Assembly (NCBI GenBank): GCA_002345675.1
Contig: DDWL01000051.1
Span: forward strand, 1-64,000
From: Bacteroidales bacterium UBA2287
GTDB lineage: Bacteria; Bacteroidota; Bacteroidia; Bacteroidales; Tenuifilaceae
Direction of reading: 5' to 3'
DNA length: 64,000 nucleotides
The notes beneath the pieces are model-generated. The model made no database searches, was not told the DNA's origin, and worked only from the letters and a program-made list of their open reading frames with translations. Positions 16,067 through 24,270 of this stretch are shown here, piece after piece (positions within the stretch are counted from its first letter, which is position 1; each line of letters opens with the position of its first letter). The position numbers and the translations under genes are program-made.

Positions 16067-17743
16067 ATGAACATCACAAAGAAAGTAAGCGTTATTATTG
16101 CCACATCGCTGGCAGCAGTAGTAATTTCGTTAGTGCTTATCAGTTTTCAAAGTCCCAACTTTAAAACTTCGAAAAGTTTAGAAATATTTTACTCGTTTTT
16201 TAGGGATTTAAACATTTTATATGTCGACAGCACCGACCCCGAAGAGCTAATGCAAACGGGCATTGAAGCCATGCTTCAGTCGCTCGACCCATACAGCGAA
16301 TTTATTTCCGAAGAAAACAGAGACGACCTTGAGTTTCAAACCACAGGAGAGTACGGTGGAATGGGTGCACTAATTCAGGAAACCGAGGGATTCCCAATGG
16401 TTGCCGAAATTTACGAAGGCAGTCCTGCGCACAAAGCGGGGCTATTTGTAGGCGATAAAATAGTGGCTATAAACGGCATAAATGTAAAGGGAATTAAAGT
16501 CGACAAGGCGAGTAAGCTGCTAAAGGGCACGCCAAAATCGACCCTCAACTTACGAATAATTCGAAGTAACACCTCCGACACCCTAACGTTTAGCTTTAAT
16601 CGCGAAAAAATTCATATACCAAGTGTTGCTTACCACGGAATTGTTGGCTCGGACATTGGGTACTTGCGCCTCTCGGGATTTACCGCCGAAACATACCGCG
16701 AAACCGAAAGAGCAGTTAAGGAGCTAATTGAAAAGAACAAAGCAAAATCGTTAATTATTGACCTTAGAGGCAACCCAGGAGGGCTGCTTTACGAAGCGGT
16801 TAGGGTTGTAAACCTATTTGTACCACGCAATCAGCTTGTAGTTTTCACAAAGGGACAAATAAAAGATTTCGACCAGGAGTATAAAACATCGGCTCGCCCC
16901 TTAAACACCGAAATTCCCATTATAGTACTAGTCGACAGGTCGTCGGCTTCTGCATCGGAAATTGTTGCAGGAGCGCTGCAAGATCTCGACAGGGCTGTAA
17001 TTATTGGCGAACGCACCTTTGGCAAGGGGCTTGTGCAAACCACCCGCGACCTTCCGTACAACACCAAAATAAAAATTACCACCGCTAAGTACTACATTCC
17101 CAGTGGAAGGTGTATTCAGGCTATCGACTTTGCCAAGCGCAACGAAGACGGAAGCATACATTACATACCCGATTCGCTTATGAAACCATTTAAAACCGTA
17201 AACGGTCGAACCGTGCTCGATGGCGGAGGAATTTTACCCGACATTCAGCATTCGACAAAAGGCTACAACAGGTTTATTACCAGCCTATACACAGGCCGAA
17301 TGTTTTTCAACTACGCCAACAGCTACCGCATTTCTAACGAGAAAATTGAAAAAGCAAACTCCTTCTCGTTAACCACCAACGACATTGAAGAATTTAAGAA
17401 GTTCGTATCCACTCAAAACTTCGAGTACCAAACCCAAACCGAGCGCATGCTAGCCGAGGTTATAAAAGCCTCGAAGGAGGAAGAATTATACGCTCAAGCC
17501 CAAAGCCTAATCGACAGCCTTAACAGCAAAATTAAGGGTAATGTAGCATACGAAATTGACCGAAATAGCGATGATGTTACAACGCTACTCGAAGAGGAAA
17601 TAGTAAGCCGTTACTACTATCAACGTGGCAGGTTTGAGCGATTTGTAAACCGCGACGAAATGGTTGCGAAGGCAGTTGAAGTTTTAAAAGACGAAGCTAA
17701 GTTTAAGAGCATACTGTATCCTAAAATGTCATCACCCCAATAA
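16067..17743 (+). CDS. C-terminal processing protease, S41 family (CtpA-like)
   Basis: A 558-residue periplasmic serine protease held in the inner membrane by an N-terminal hydrophobic helix (residues 5-28). A PDZ domain follows (residues about 85-170, with GGMGALIQETEGFPMV and SPAHKAGLFVGDKIVAING). The S41 core has IIDLRGNPGGLL at about residue 230, the Ser nucleophile in VDRSSASASEIVAGAL (about 290-305) and the Lys in GERTFGKGLVQT (about 317). A roughly 160-residue C-terminal region follows. Family members trim C-termini of envelope proteins. It lies downstream of yidD, a common order in this phylum, but has its own promoter and terminator. Confidence 0.93.
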   Translation: MNITKKVSVIIATSLAAVVISLVLISFQSPNFKTSKSLEIFYSFFRDLNILYVDSTDPEELMQTGIEAMLQSLDPYSEFISEENRDDLEFQTTGEYGGMGALIQETEGFPMVAEIYEGSPAHKAGLFVGDKIVAINGINVKGIKVDKASKLLKGTPKSTLNLRIIRSNTSDTLTFSFNREKIHIPSVAYHGIVGSDIGYLRLSGFTAETYRETERAVKELIEKNKAKSLIIDLRGNPGGLLYEAVRVVNLFVPRNQLVVFTKGQIKDFDQEYKTSARPLNTEIPIIVLVDRSSASASEIVAGALQDLDRAVIIGERTFGKGLVQTTRDLPYNTKIKITTAKYYIPSGRCIQAIDFAKRNEDGSIHYIPDSLMKPFKTVNGRTVLDGGGILPDIQHSTKGYNRFITSLYTGRMFFNYANSYRISNEKIEKANSFSLTTNDIEEFKKFVSTQNFEYQTQTERMLAEVIKASKEEELYAQAQSLIDSLNSKIKGNVAYEIDRNSDDVTTLLEEEIVSRYYYQRGRFERFVNRDEMVAKAVEVLKDEAKFKSILYPKMSSPQ

Positions 17744-17759
17744 ATATTCAAAACTCGCT

Positions 17760-17804
17760 AAAAGGCTATTCAAAGGATTGAATCCATTGAATAGCCTTTT
17801 TTTT
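17760..17804 (+). terminator. Rho-independent terminator after the CtpA-like gene
   Basis: AAAGGCTATTCAA (17761-17773) pairs with TTGAATAGCCTTT (17787-17799), 13-base loop, followed by a run of T. Confidence 0.9.
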
Positions 17805-17843
17805 CGATACAAAAGTTTAATCAATAACCTTTTGCTGCCCAAA

Positions 17844-17876
17844 TTGTAAATATATAATAAACAATAAGTAACTTTG
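17844..17876 (+). promoter_or_regulatory. Promoter for the AraC-type regulator
   Basis: TTG at 17844-17846 and TAACTTTG at 17869-17876 (spacer 22). The ATG lies 20 bases after the -7 box. Confidence 0.6.
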
Positions 17877-17896
17877 GGTTAGCAACTGCTAAAATT

Positions 17897-19048
17897 ATGC
17901 TAAATATTGTATCGCTTCTTAGTCCAGTATACATTACCCTTTTATGGGCAATTGTACTACTAACAAACTCGTACCGTAAAAGCACTCCAAAAATAGTGCT
18001 TGGAGTTTTTATGAGTACAGCATTTTTACTGTACCTGTCGCACTTTTTTTACTTTACTCAGCAGTTTGCAGTTTATCGATACTTCGACAGCATTTACATT
18101 CTATGTAATTTATCGGTTTATCCACTTTACCATATTTATGTTCGTATTCTCACTGTCGACCCAGAAATAAGCATCCGAAAGCACTTAAAATACCTTTTTA
18201 TTCCAATTTTTATCTTTTCTCTTTCTTTGGTAGGCCACTTTATACTTTCGAAGGACGAGACCGATTTCTATATATCCAATGTTTTAACCGGAAAGACAAA
18301 TGGAACCGGCATTTTACTTTACATGAAAATCCTATTTATTTCGGCGCGAGTAATTTTCTTTGCACAAATTGTATTTTACCTAATTATTAACTTTAAACTC
18401 ATTAAAAGGAATAACGATAGGCTTATGGAGTTTTACTCGAACACCGAAAATAGGCAGCTTAACTGGGTTCAATTCTTCAATATATCGTTTGCTGCAACCT
18501 CGTTTGCCAGCATAATTCTTGCAATATTAGGTCGAAATGTATTCCTAAACAGCGAGTTTCTTCTCCTTATTCCTTCATCAATTTTCAGTGTATTGCTTTT
18601 CTCAATTGGGCTGCTTGGGAATAAGCAAAAAACTGAAAAAACCTTTCAAAATCATGTTCCTTTAACTCACGAAAGCGAAAAGTTGCATATAACATTCGAC
18701 TCGCAAACAGCTATACTTCAGGGTCGAATTATCGACATTTTCGAAAGGGAAATGATATACAAAACCCCCGACTTAAACATTTGGGATCTTTGCGGAAGGT
18801 TAAACACTAACCGAACCTACGTTTCGCGCTTAATTAACACCATTTACGGGCAAAACTTTAATCAGTTTGTAAATAGCTACCGAATTAAACACGTTAAAGT
18901 TCTTGTTGAAAGTAAACAAAAGTATAACAACGAGCAACTTGCCGAACTTTCGGGCTTTGGTTCTGTAAACTCACTGTACAGGGCATTTCAAGCAATCGAA
19001 GGTGTTTCGCTTTCGAAGTTCAGGTCTCAAAAAAATATTCATGAATAA
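17897..19048 (+). CDS. Membrane-bound AraC-family transcriptional regulator
   Basis: A 383-residue regulator. The N-terminal 240 residues form about seven transmembrane helices. The C-terminal 110 residues are an AraC/XylS double helix-turn-helix: NIWDLCGRLNTNRTYVSRLI (first HTH, about residues 295-315) and YNNEQLAELSGFGSVNSLYR (second HTH) ending FRSQKNIHE. Membrane-tethered AraC regulators of this build are common in Bacteroidota and presumably sense a signal in or across the membrane; ligand and targets are unknown. The gene is alone, with its own promoter. Confidence 0.88.
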   Translation: MLNIVSLLSPVYITLLWAIVLLTNSYRKSTPKIVLGVFMSTAFLLYLSHFFYFTQQFAVYRYFDSIYILCNLSVYPLYHIYVRILTVDPEISIRKHLKYLFIPIFIFSLSLVGHFILSKDETDFYISNVLTGKTNGTGILLYMKILFISARVIFFAQIVFYLIINFKLIKRNNDRLMEFYSNTENRQLNWVQFFNISFAATSFASIILAILGRNVFLNSEFLLLIPSSIFSVLLFSIGLLGNKQKTEKTFQNHVPLTHESEKLHITFDSQTAILQGRIIDIFEREMIYKTPDLNIWDLCGRLNTNRTYVSRLINTIYGQNFNQFVNSYRIKHVKVLVESKQKYNNEQLAELSGFGSVNSLYRAFQAIEGVSLSKFRSQKNIHE

Positions 19049-19134
19049 GCTGCTCTTTGCCCGAAAGTGCTATTAAACATACCATTAATTGCTGCTAACT
19101 GAAACTGGTTATGCTTTGCATTGAGATTAATGCA

Positions 19135-19142
19135 TATTTTTG
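19135..19142 (+). promoter_or_regulatory. -7 promoter box for the class V aminotransferase
   Basis: TATTTTTG matches TAnnTTTG, 33 bases before the ATG at 19176. A TTTG at 19115-19118 could be the -33 element, with a short spacer of 16. Confidence 0.5.
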
Positions 19143-19175
19143 CGGTTGAGCAAATAAACCCACACCTTTATTTCT

Positions 19176-20633
19176 ATGAGCAACCTCGAGCAGTACTTCG
19201 ATAAGTTTAGGCAAAACATTATTGGTATCGACACCACATACGAATCGCCCTACGGCACTCAAAAGCTAATTTACGCCGACTGGATTGCCAGCGGACGGCT
19301 ATACGGTCCCATTGAGGAAAAAATGCTTAAAGTTTTTGGGCCAATGGTGGCAAATACCCACACCGAAAGCAGCGAAAGCGGCAGGTTTATGACCGAAGCG
19401 TACCATTTTTCACTTAAGGAAATTAAGCGTCACGTAAATGCTGCGCCCAACGATGTAATTGTAATGAGTGGCTTTGGAATGACCTCGTCGATAAATAAAT
19501 TTCAACGCATTTTAGGGTTCAAGAATAAAGCATATAAATTCGACAACCCCAACGATATTCCTGTGGTTTTTGTAACACACATGGAGCACCATTCCAACCA
19601 AACCTCGTGGTACGAAACCGTTGCCGAGGTCGTAGTGGTTGAACCCGATGTCGACATGCGAGTTTCGGCAACAAAACTTCGCGAAGCCATTGAACCCTAC
19701 AAGCACCGGTCGGCACTTATTGGCTCATTTACAGCTTGCAGCAATGTTACTGGCATTACCACACCTTACCACAAGTTAGCCGCAGTAATGCACGAGTACG
19801 GAGGACTTTGCTTTATCGACTTTGCGGCGTCGGCACCATATAGCCCAATCGATATGCATCCCGAAAACCCGCTTGAGTACCTCGACGCCATTTTCTTTTC
19901 GCCTCACAAGTTCCTTGGAGGGCCAGGTTCGTCGGGGGTTCTAATTTTCGACTCGAAACTTTACCAGTGTCGTGTTCCCGACCAGCCAGGCGGTGGCACT
20001 GTCGACTGGACCAACCCTTGGGGCGAGTACAAGTACATTGACGACATTGAGCGCCGCGAAGACGGCGGAACTCCCGGATTTCTTCAGGCCATTAGGGCTG
20101 CATTATGCATAAAGCTAAAGGAAGAAATGGGGGTCGATAAAATTCATGCCCGTGAAAGGGAAATAGTTTGCACCGCATTTAACAAACTTAAGGCCATTCC
20201 TGGGGTTAAAATACTTGCCGATAATTGTCAGGATAGAATTGGTGCCATTTCGTTTTACATTGAAAATGTTCACTATAACCTAATTGTTAGGTTACTAAGC
20301 GACCGCTTTGGAATTCAGGTTCGTGGTGGCTGTGTTTGTGCAGGAACATACGGCCATTTTCTGTTGAATGTTACAAAGGAGCAGTCGCACGCCATTACCG
20401 ACCAAATTAACCATGGCGACCTTTCGCAAAAACCAGGCTGGGTTCGTTGGAGTATTCACCCTACAACCACAAATGCCGAGGTGGACTTTATTGCTTCGGC
20501 TATTGGCGAGGTAGCCAAAAACGCCACAGAGTGGGCAAAGGATTACCAATACTGTAAAAAAAGCAACGAATTCTTTTTAGGAAAAACACTGAAAGTAAAA
20601 GCGCCCGATATGGAGGCAATATTTAAGTTGTAA
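19176..20633 (+). CDS. Class V aminotransferase-fold PLP-dependent enzyme
   Basis: A 485-residue fold-type I PLP enzyme related to cysteine desulfurases (CsdA/SufS). Visible signatures: YADWIASGRLYGPIEEKM near the N-terminus, the HxEHHSN segment (THMEHHSNQTSWYE, about residues 130-143), GSFTACSNVTGI, the cofactor-binding Asp in CFIDFAASAPYSPIDMH, and the PLP Schiff-base Lys in FFSPHKFLGGPGSSGVLIF (about residue 247). RGGCVCAGTYGH (about residues 382-393) sits where cysteine desulfurases carry their active-site Cys loop. Desulfurase, lyase or epimerase activity cannot be decided from this. The gene is about 70 residues longer than SufS and has no suf/isc neighbours. Confidence 0.83.
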   Translation: MSNLEQYFDKFRQNIIGIDTTYESPYGTQKLIYADWIASGRLYGPIEEKMLKVFGPMVANTHTESSESGRFMTEAYHFSLKEIKRHVNAAPNDVIVMSGFGMTSSINKFQRILGFKNKAYKFDNPNDIPVVFVTHMEHHSNQTSWYETVAEVVVVEPDVDMRVSATKLREAIEPYKHRSALIGSFTACSNVTGITTPYHKLAAVMHEYGGLCFIDFAASAPYSPIDMHPENPLEYLDAIFFSPHKFLGGPGSSGVLIFDSKLYQCRVPDQPGGGTVDWTNPWGEYKYIDDIERREDGGTPGFLQAIRAALCIKLKEEMGVDKIHAREREIVCTAFNKLKAIPGVKILADNCQDRIGAISFYIENVHYNLIVRLLSDRFGIQVRGGCVCAGTYGHFLLNVTKEQSHAITDQINHGDLSQKPGWVRWSIHPTTTNAEVDFIASAIGEVAKNATEWAKDYQYCKKSNEFFLGKTLKVKAPDMEAIFKL

Positions 20634-20687
20634 GCCTTTATGCGAATGAGCGACTAACCATTTTTTTAAACTAAAAGAATTATAAAC

Positions 20688-20730
20688 TTGCATTTTTACA
20701 GTTTATGTAATAACTTTGTAATTACATAAA
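20688..20730 (+). promoter_or_regulatory. MazEF promoter with overlapping inverted-repeat operator
   Basis: A TTG (20688-20690) and TAACTTTG (20711-20718) with a 20-base spacer form a full Bacteroidota promoter. A perfect 10-bp inverted repeat, TTTATGTAAT (20702-20711) and ATTACATAAA (20721-20730) with nine bases between, wraps around the -7 box and ends 10 bases before the ATG. Its position fits an operator for autorepression by the antitoxin or toxin-antitoxin complex; this role is inferred. Confidence 0.75.
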
Positions 20731-20740
20731 TAATCAAACT

Positions 20741-20986
20741 ATGGAAGTTTCAGTTATTTCTATTGGCAACTCAAAAGGGATAAGGCTTAGTAAAATCATT
20801 ATCGACAAATACAATATTAAAGATACTGTTGAATTAATATTGGAAAAAGGGCGAATTATTCTTCAACCTAAATCGTTGCCACGAAAGGGATGGGAAAAAG
20901 CATTTAAGAAAATGCACGACAATAATGACGACGCTCCTTTAATTCCCGACGTATTTGAAGACGAAACCATGGAAGAATGGAGTTAA
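20741..20986 (+). CDS. AbrB/MazE-family antitoxin
   Basis: An 81-residue protein with an N-terminal swapped-hairpin AbrB/MazE DNA-binding domain (SVISIGNSKGIRLSKIII, residues 4-21, then VELILEKGRIILQPK) and an acidic, probably disordered C-terminal tail (DDAPLIPDVFEDETMEEW) of the kind that wraps around and blocks the toxin. It would neutralise the following MazF-like toxin and bind the inverted repeat in its own promoter. The two reading frames overlap by 10 bases, so translation is coupled. Confidence 0.88.
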   Translation: MEVSVISIGNSKGIRLSKIIIDKYNIKDTVELILEKGRIILQPKSLPRKGWEKAFKKMHDNNDDAPLIPDVFEDETMEEWS

Positions 20987-21300
20987 CCCAGTATGGTATT
21001 GTTTTGGTCAACCTCGACCCTACAATAGGTAGCGAAATTAGGAAAACTAGACCCTGTGTAATTATTTCGCCTAACGAAATGAATAAACACCTTCAAACCT
21101 TGGTTATAGCCCCAATGACAAGTCAATCGAAAAGCTACCCAACACGATTAGAAATAAAGCATAACAATAAAAAAGGATGGATTGTAGTTGACCAAATTAG
21201 AACAATTGACAAGCAAAGAGTTGTAAAATGTTTTGAAAAACTTTCTGCAAAAGAAATTGAAAAACTAAAGTCAATAATAAAGGAAACCTTTGTCGATTAA
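20977..21300 (+). CDS. MazF/PemK-family toxin (mRNA interferase)
   Basis: A 107-residue toxin. The N-terminal YGIVLVNLDPTIGSEIRKTR and RPCVIISPNEMN segments and the later YPTRLEIKHNNKKGWIVVDQ and RTIDKQR match the MazF/PemK fold; the GSEIRKTRPC region carries the Arg that contributes to RNA cleavage in the family. The product would cut single-stranded RNA at short specific sites and arrest growth when released from the antitoxin; the cut sequence cannot be predicted. It overlaps the antitoxin gene by 10 bases. The next gene is convergent, 26 bases away. Confidence 0.92.
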   Translation: MELTQYGIVLVNLDPTIGSEIRKTRPCVIISPNEMNKHLQTLVIAPMTSQSKSYPTRLEIKHNNKKGWIVVDQIRTIDKQRVVKCFEKLSAKEIEKLKSIIKETFVD

Positions 21301-21326
21301 AAGAAATCGCCTAAAACCCCAACTGC

Positions 21327-22073
21327 TTAATTATCCTTAACTTCAATCAGCATGCCCGTTGACAATCTGTTTTCAATTAGAATACTTGAGGGGCTTCCAT
21401 AGTAGTAAATATTACCTCTCGATTCTAACGATACAGTTAAATTGGTTACAACCCTTACGGTAATATTGGCTATGCCCTTATGAACAACCGTGCAACTTTG
21501 GCTTATAAGTTCATCGGTTTTAACAGATGCTGTAGCCCAACAATTTATATAAGTATTCTCCGACTTGCCTCGAATGGTGTAACTACCAAAATTATCGTGC
21601 GATACCCAAAGTTGGAAACTCTTTACGTCAATTGTGACATCGACATCCGAGAATTTCGACCAGTCTATAAAATGAAAGTACTCCGTTTGTAGAGTATCAG
21701 TGCTGGTTACCTTTATGGGACTTCTAGCATATATTGGCGGAATGTTTACTAAATGAACACTTAATTTAATCTTCTCATATTGTCGTGTCCACCTGTTATT
21801 CTCTGTATTTTCAAGGAAAAGCGTGCCTGATTCTTTGTAGATATTGACATTCGAATGAAGATTACTCCCACATGTTACTATCACTTTGTTCACGGTATCT
21901 GTTACAAGAACAATATCGAAAATATCCAATACTTCAATTAAGTCAAGGTTATCGCCTAATAAGTGCTCGCGTGTTTCTACTTCACCTGCGTCAAAAAGCG
22001 AGTTATCCTCACACGCTACTAAGGCAAATTGAAGGAAGAATAGGCTAACGATGAAGGCTTTATTGGCAGTCAT
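21327..22073 (-). CDS. GIN-domain (DUF2807-like) lipoprotein
   Basis: A 248-residue protein with a lipoprotein signal (FFLQFALVAC, Cys at about residue 21). The remainder resembles the head-GIN/DUF2807 adhesin-like domain: an N-terminal strand with LDLIEVLDIFDIVLVTD, then repeated short beta-strand units such as IKLSVHLVNIPPIYARS, ASVKTDELISQS and NITVRVVTNLTVSLES, as in a right-handed beta-helix or sheet. Function is unknown. The ATG at 22073 is preferred because it starts the lipoprotein signal; the frame is open up to 22127. It begins 8 bases after the PagL-like gene, which places the two in one operon. Confidence 0.75.
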   Translation of the reverse strand: MTANKAFIVSLFFLQFALVACEDNSLFDAGEVETREHLLGDNLDLIEVLDIFDIVLVTDTVNKVIVTCGSNLHSNVNIYKESGTLFLENTENNRWTRQYEKIKLSVHLVNIPPIYARSPIKVTSTDTLQTEYFHFIDWSKFSDVDVTIDVKSFQLWVSHDNFGSYTIRGKSENTYINCWATASVKTDELISQSCTVVHKGIANITVRVVTNLTVSLESRGNIYYYGSPSSILIENRLSTGMLIEVKDN

Positions 22074-22080
22074 ACAATTT

Positions 22081-23187
22081 CTATTTTTTAAATTGGTAAC
22101 CAATGCTCCATTCAACAAAGTCGGCAATAGCTACCCAGTGACTTTTAATTGCAACCCCTGCAACTACTCTTTTATTAAAAGTGTACCGTAAAGCAAGCTT
22201 ATTGCATACAGCACCTGTGTACTTATAGTTTGTTTTAATGTATGCTCCGGGTTGAAATATAAACGAGAGTTTTCCCATTTTAATTTCATAGGAAAGGTTC
22301 ATCACTATCAACTGATTATCGGTTGTAGAAGTTTTAACTTCAGGGTATTCCAACGCAATTCCTTTTTGGATTGATTCATCCAAATACCCAGTTAATGCTA
22401 AACCAAGCCAGCCAGAACGACTAACCTTGCGTGAATATTCTAAAGTAAATGCATAAACAGGAAAGTTTTTATGTTCGAGCCTTGTGATGGCTTTCCGCCC
22501 AAAAGCACCCGCAACATAAAATTGATTTTTCGATGAATCAGCGTTTTCGGGGCGTGCTCGATTTATTAATTCCCTATAATCGGTAATTGATTGCTGAATA
22601 CCAACATAGGAAGTAATAAAATTTATACCCGCATTGGGTTTATAAAAAGAACCGTTTGAAGTATGCGACATACCTATGCCAAATTTCATTACGTTCCTTG
22701 GCGAAATCCGATAGGAAGCCTCGAGGCTGTACTGAATAAATACATTATAATGCGTTCCAATTGCGCTATTAAATGGGTTGCCAATTAAATCGAATGTTTT
22801 CGATACATGGCCTATACCAAAGCAAATTCTATTTCCAAAGTTGAAACGATTATCAATATTTAAGTACGCCCTATCAATATAGAAGAAAAGCGCATTTACA
22901 TTACCATATATTTCTTTATTCCCCAGGCTCGAATTGTAGTAGCCCATTCCAACTTTGGGAAAATTAAAGGTGTGATGCCATTGCTTACTTCCATCTGTAT
23001 TTATCCCTACATTTAGTTGGAATCCTCTAATGTGGTCGTTAATAAAATATGCAATATAATCGTGATGCGGCGTAACAAAGCCGTAATGAAGATTCCCTTC
23101 AAAGTGTAATTGCGATTTGAATTTGTTAACTTGTGAAAAACCAGAAAGGAAACTTATAAGCAAACAAAAAACATAGAGGTACTTCAT
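22081..23187 (-). CDS. PagL-like lipid A deacylase / acyloxyacyl hydrolase family outer-membrane protein
   Basis: A 368-residue outer-membrane beta-barrel protein with a signal peptide (residues 1-18, ending FLSGFS). The sequence MSHTSNGSFYKPNAGIN (about residues 173-189) resembles the His-Ser catalytic segment of PagL-type lipid A 3-O-deacylases, preceded by the FGIGHVSKTFDL and barrel strands ending in aromatic residues. Such enzymes remove an acyl chain from lipid A in the outer membrane. The protein is longer than PagL itself (about 150-190 residues), as is usual for Bacteroidota homologues. Activity is inferred from motifs only. Confidence 0.72.
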   Translation of the reverse strand: MKYLYVFCLLISFLSGFSQVNKFKSQLHFEGNLHYGFVTPHHDYIAYFINDHIRGFQLNVGINTDGSKQWHHTFNFPKVGMGYYNSSLGNKEIYGNVNALFFYIDRAYLNIDNRFNFGNRICFGIGHVSKTFDLIGNPFNSAIGTHYNVFIQYSLEASYRISPRNVMKFGIGMSHTSNGSFYKPNAGINFITSYVGIQQSITDYRELINRARPENADSSKNQFYVAGAFGRKAITRLEHKNFPVYAFTLEYSRKVSRSGWLGLALTGYLDESIQKGIALEYPEVKTSTTDNQLIVMNLSYEIKMGKLSFIFQPGAYIKTNYKYTGAVCNKLALRYTFNKRVVAGVAIKSHWVAIADFVEWSIGYQFKK

Positions 23188-23218
23188 ATTGATTAAAACG
23201 ATATCGTCAATTAAATTG

Positions 23219-23249
23219 CAAAAATACTGATATCAAGGGAGCATTACAA
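23219..23249 (-). promoter_or_regulatory. Promoter for the PagL-like/GIN operon
   Basis: On the minus strand TTG (23247-23249) and TATTTTTG (23219-23226) are 20 bases apart; the -7 box is 31 bases before the ATG at 23187. Confidence 0.6.
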
Positions 23250-23298
23250 TTCAATCACCTTTTCAAATCCAATTGCACTATATTTTTTTATAACGAAC

Positions 23299-23476
23299 AA
23301 GAGGCTGTTTAAGTAAAAACATCTACCACAAAGGTCACCAAGTTTTACTCAAAGTTCACAAAGAAATGAATATGTGGACAATAACTTTGTCCCCGATTCC
23401 CGATAACTATCGGGATATCGGGGTTTGTTTTTCTCTGCGCTCTTTGTGGTTAATCTTTCTTTTTAGACAGCCTCTT
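23299..23476. mobile_element. MITE-like non-coding element
   Basis: About 178 bases with imperfect terminal inverted repeats: AAGAGGCTGTTTAAGTAAAA at the left and, read from the right end inward, AAGAGGCTGTCTAAAAAGAA. Inside are inverted ACCACAAAGGTCACC / CTTTGTGGTTAATC arms and the palindrome CCCGATAACTATCGGG (23399-23414). Large parts match bases 75-209, so at least two copies exist in the window. There is no coding capacity and no clear target-site duplication. The element lies between sdhB and the PagL-like gene. Confidence 0.65.
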
Positions 23477-23501
23477 ACCCCTGTTTGTAAACTCTTACTT
23501 A

Positions 23502-24245
23502 TTAGTCGTTTAGTTTAGCAACCCAAAACTCTCTGTTTAAGCGAGCAATATGCGAAATCGATATGCCCTTTGGGCACTCGCCTTCGCAGGCACGGGTGTT
23601 GGTACACGAGCCAAACCCCAACTCGTCCATTTTGGCAACCATTCTCGAAACTCTTTCCTTTGCTTCGGCTTTGCCCTGAGGAACAAGGGCCAGCTGCGAA
23701 ACCTTAGCGGCTATAAAGAGCATAGCCGAGGAATTTTTACAAGCTGCCACGCATGCACCACAACCAATACACGAAGCAGCATCGAACGCATCGTCGGCAT
23801 TCGCTTTCGGAATGGGAGTAGTATTTGCATCCTGAGCAGCACCAGTATTTATGGTTATGTAGCCTCCAGCCTGCATAATCTTGTCGAAGGCGTTGCGGTC
23901 AATCATTAAATCCTTAATTACCGGAAATGCAGCCGACCGCCATGGCTCAATGGTTATTGTTTCGCCATCGTTAAACTCTCGCATATGAAGTTCGCAGGTT
24001 GTGGTGCGATTCATTAGGCCGTGAGGTCTTCCGTTTATATAAAGCCCACAGCATCCGCAAATACCTTCGCGGCAATCGTGCTCAAAAACAATTGGCTCCT
24101 TTCCCTGAACAATTTGGGTGCTATTAAAGTAATCGAGCATTTCGAGAAACGACATCTCGGGCGATGCATCTTTTAGGTCGTAGGTTTCGAACTTACCCTT
24201 TGCCTTTGCATTGGCTTGTCGCCATATTTTTAGTTTAAAATTCAT
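23502..24245 (-). CDS. sdhB: Succinate dehydrogenase/fumarate reductase iron-sulfur subunit
   Basis: A 247-residue electron-transfer subunit of respiratory complex II (or quinol:fumarate reductase; sequence alone does not decide direction). The N-terminal ferredoxin-like domain has the [2Fe-2S] ligands in CREGICGCCGLYING (about residues 59-73) and the later CEL. The C-terminal domain has the other cluster ligands in CIGCGACVAACKNSS and CTNTRACEGECPKGI. It carries electrons between the flavin in SdhA and quinone at SdhC. It is the last gene of the sdhC-sdhA-sdhB operon, 25 bases after sdhA. Confidence 0.94.
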   Translation of the reverse strand: MNFKLKIWRQANAKAKGKFETYDLKDASPEMSFLEMLDYFNSTQIVQGKEPIVFEHDCREGICGCCGLYINGRPHGLMNRTTTCELHMREFNDGETITIEPWRSAAFPVIKDLMIDRNAFDKIMQAGGYITINTGAAQDANTTPIPKANADDAFDAASCIGCGACVAACKNSSAMLFIAAKVSQLALVPQGKAEAKERVSRMVAKMDELGFGSCTNTRACEGECPKGISISHIARLNREFWVAKLND

Positions 24246-24270
24246 TTTTCGAAGTTTTAGGTTGAAGAAT

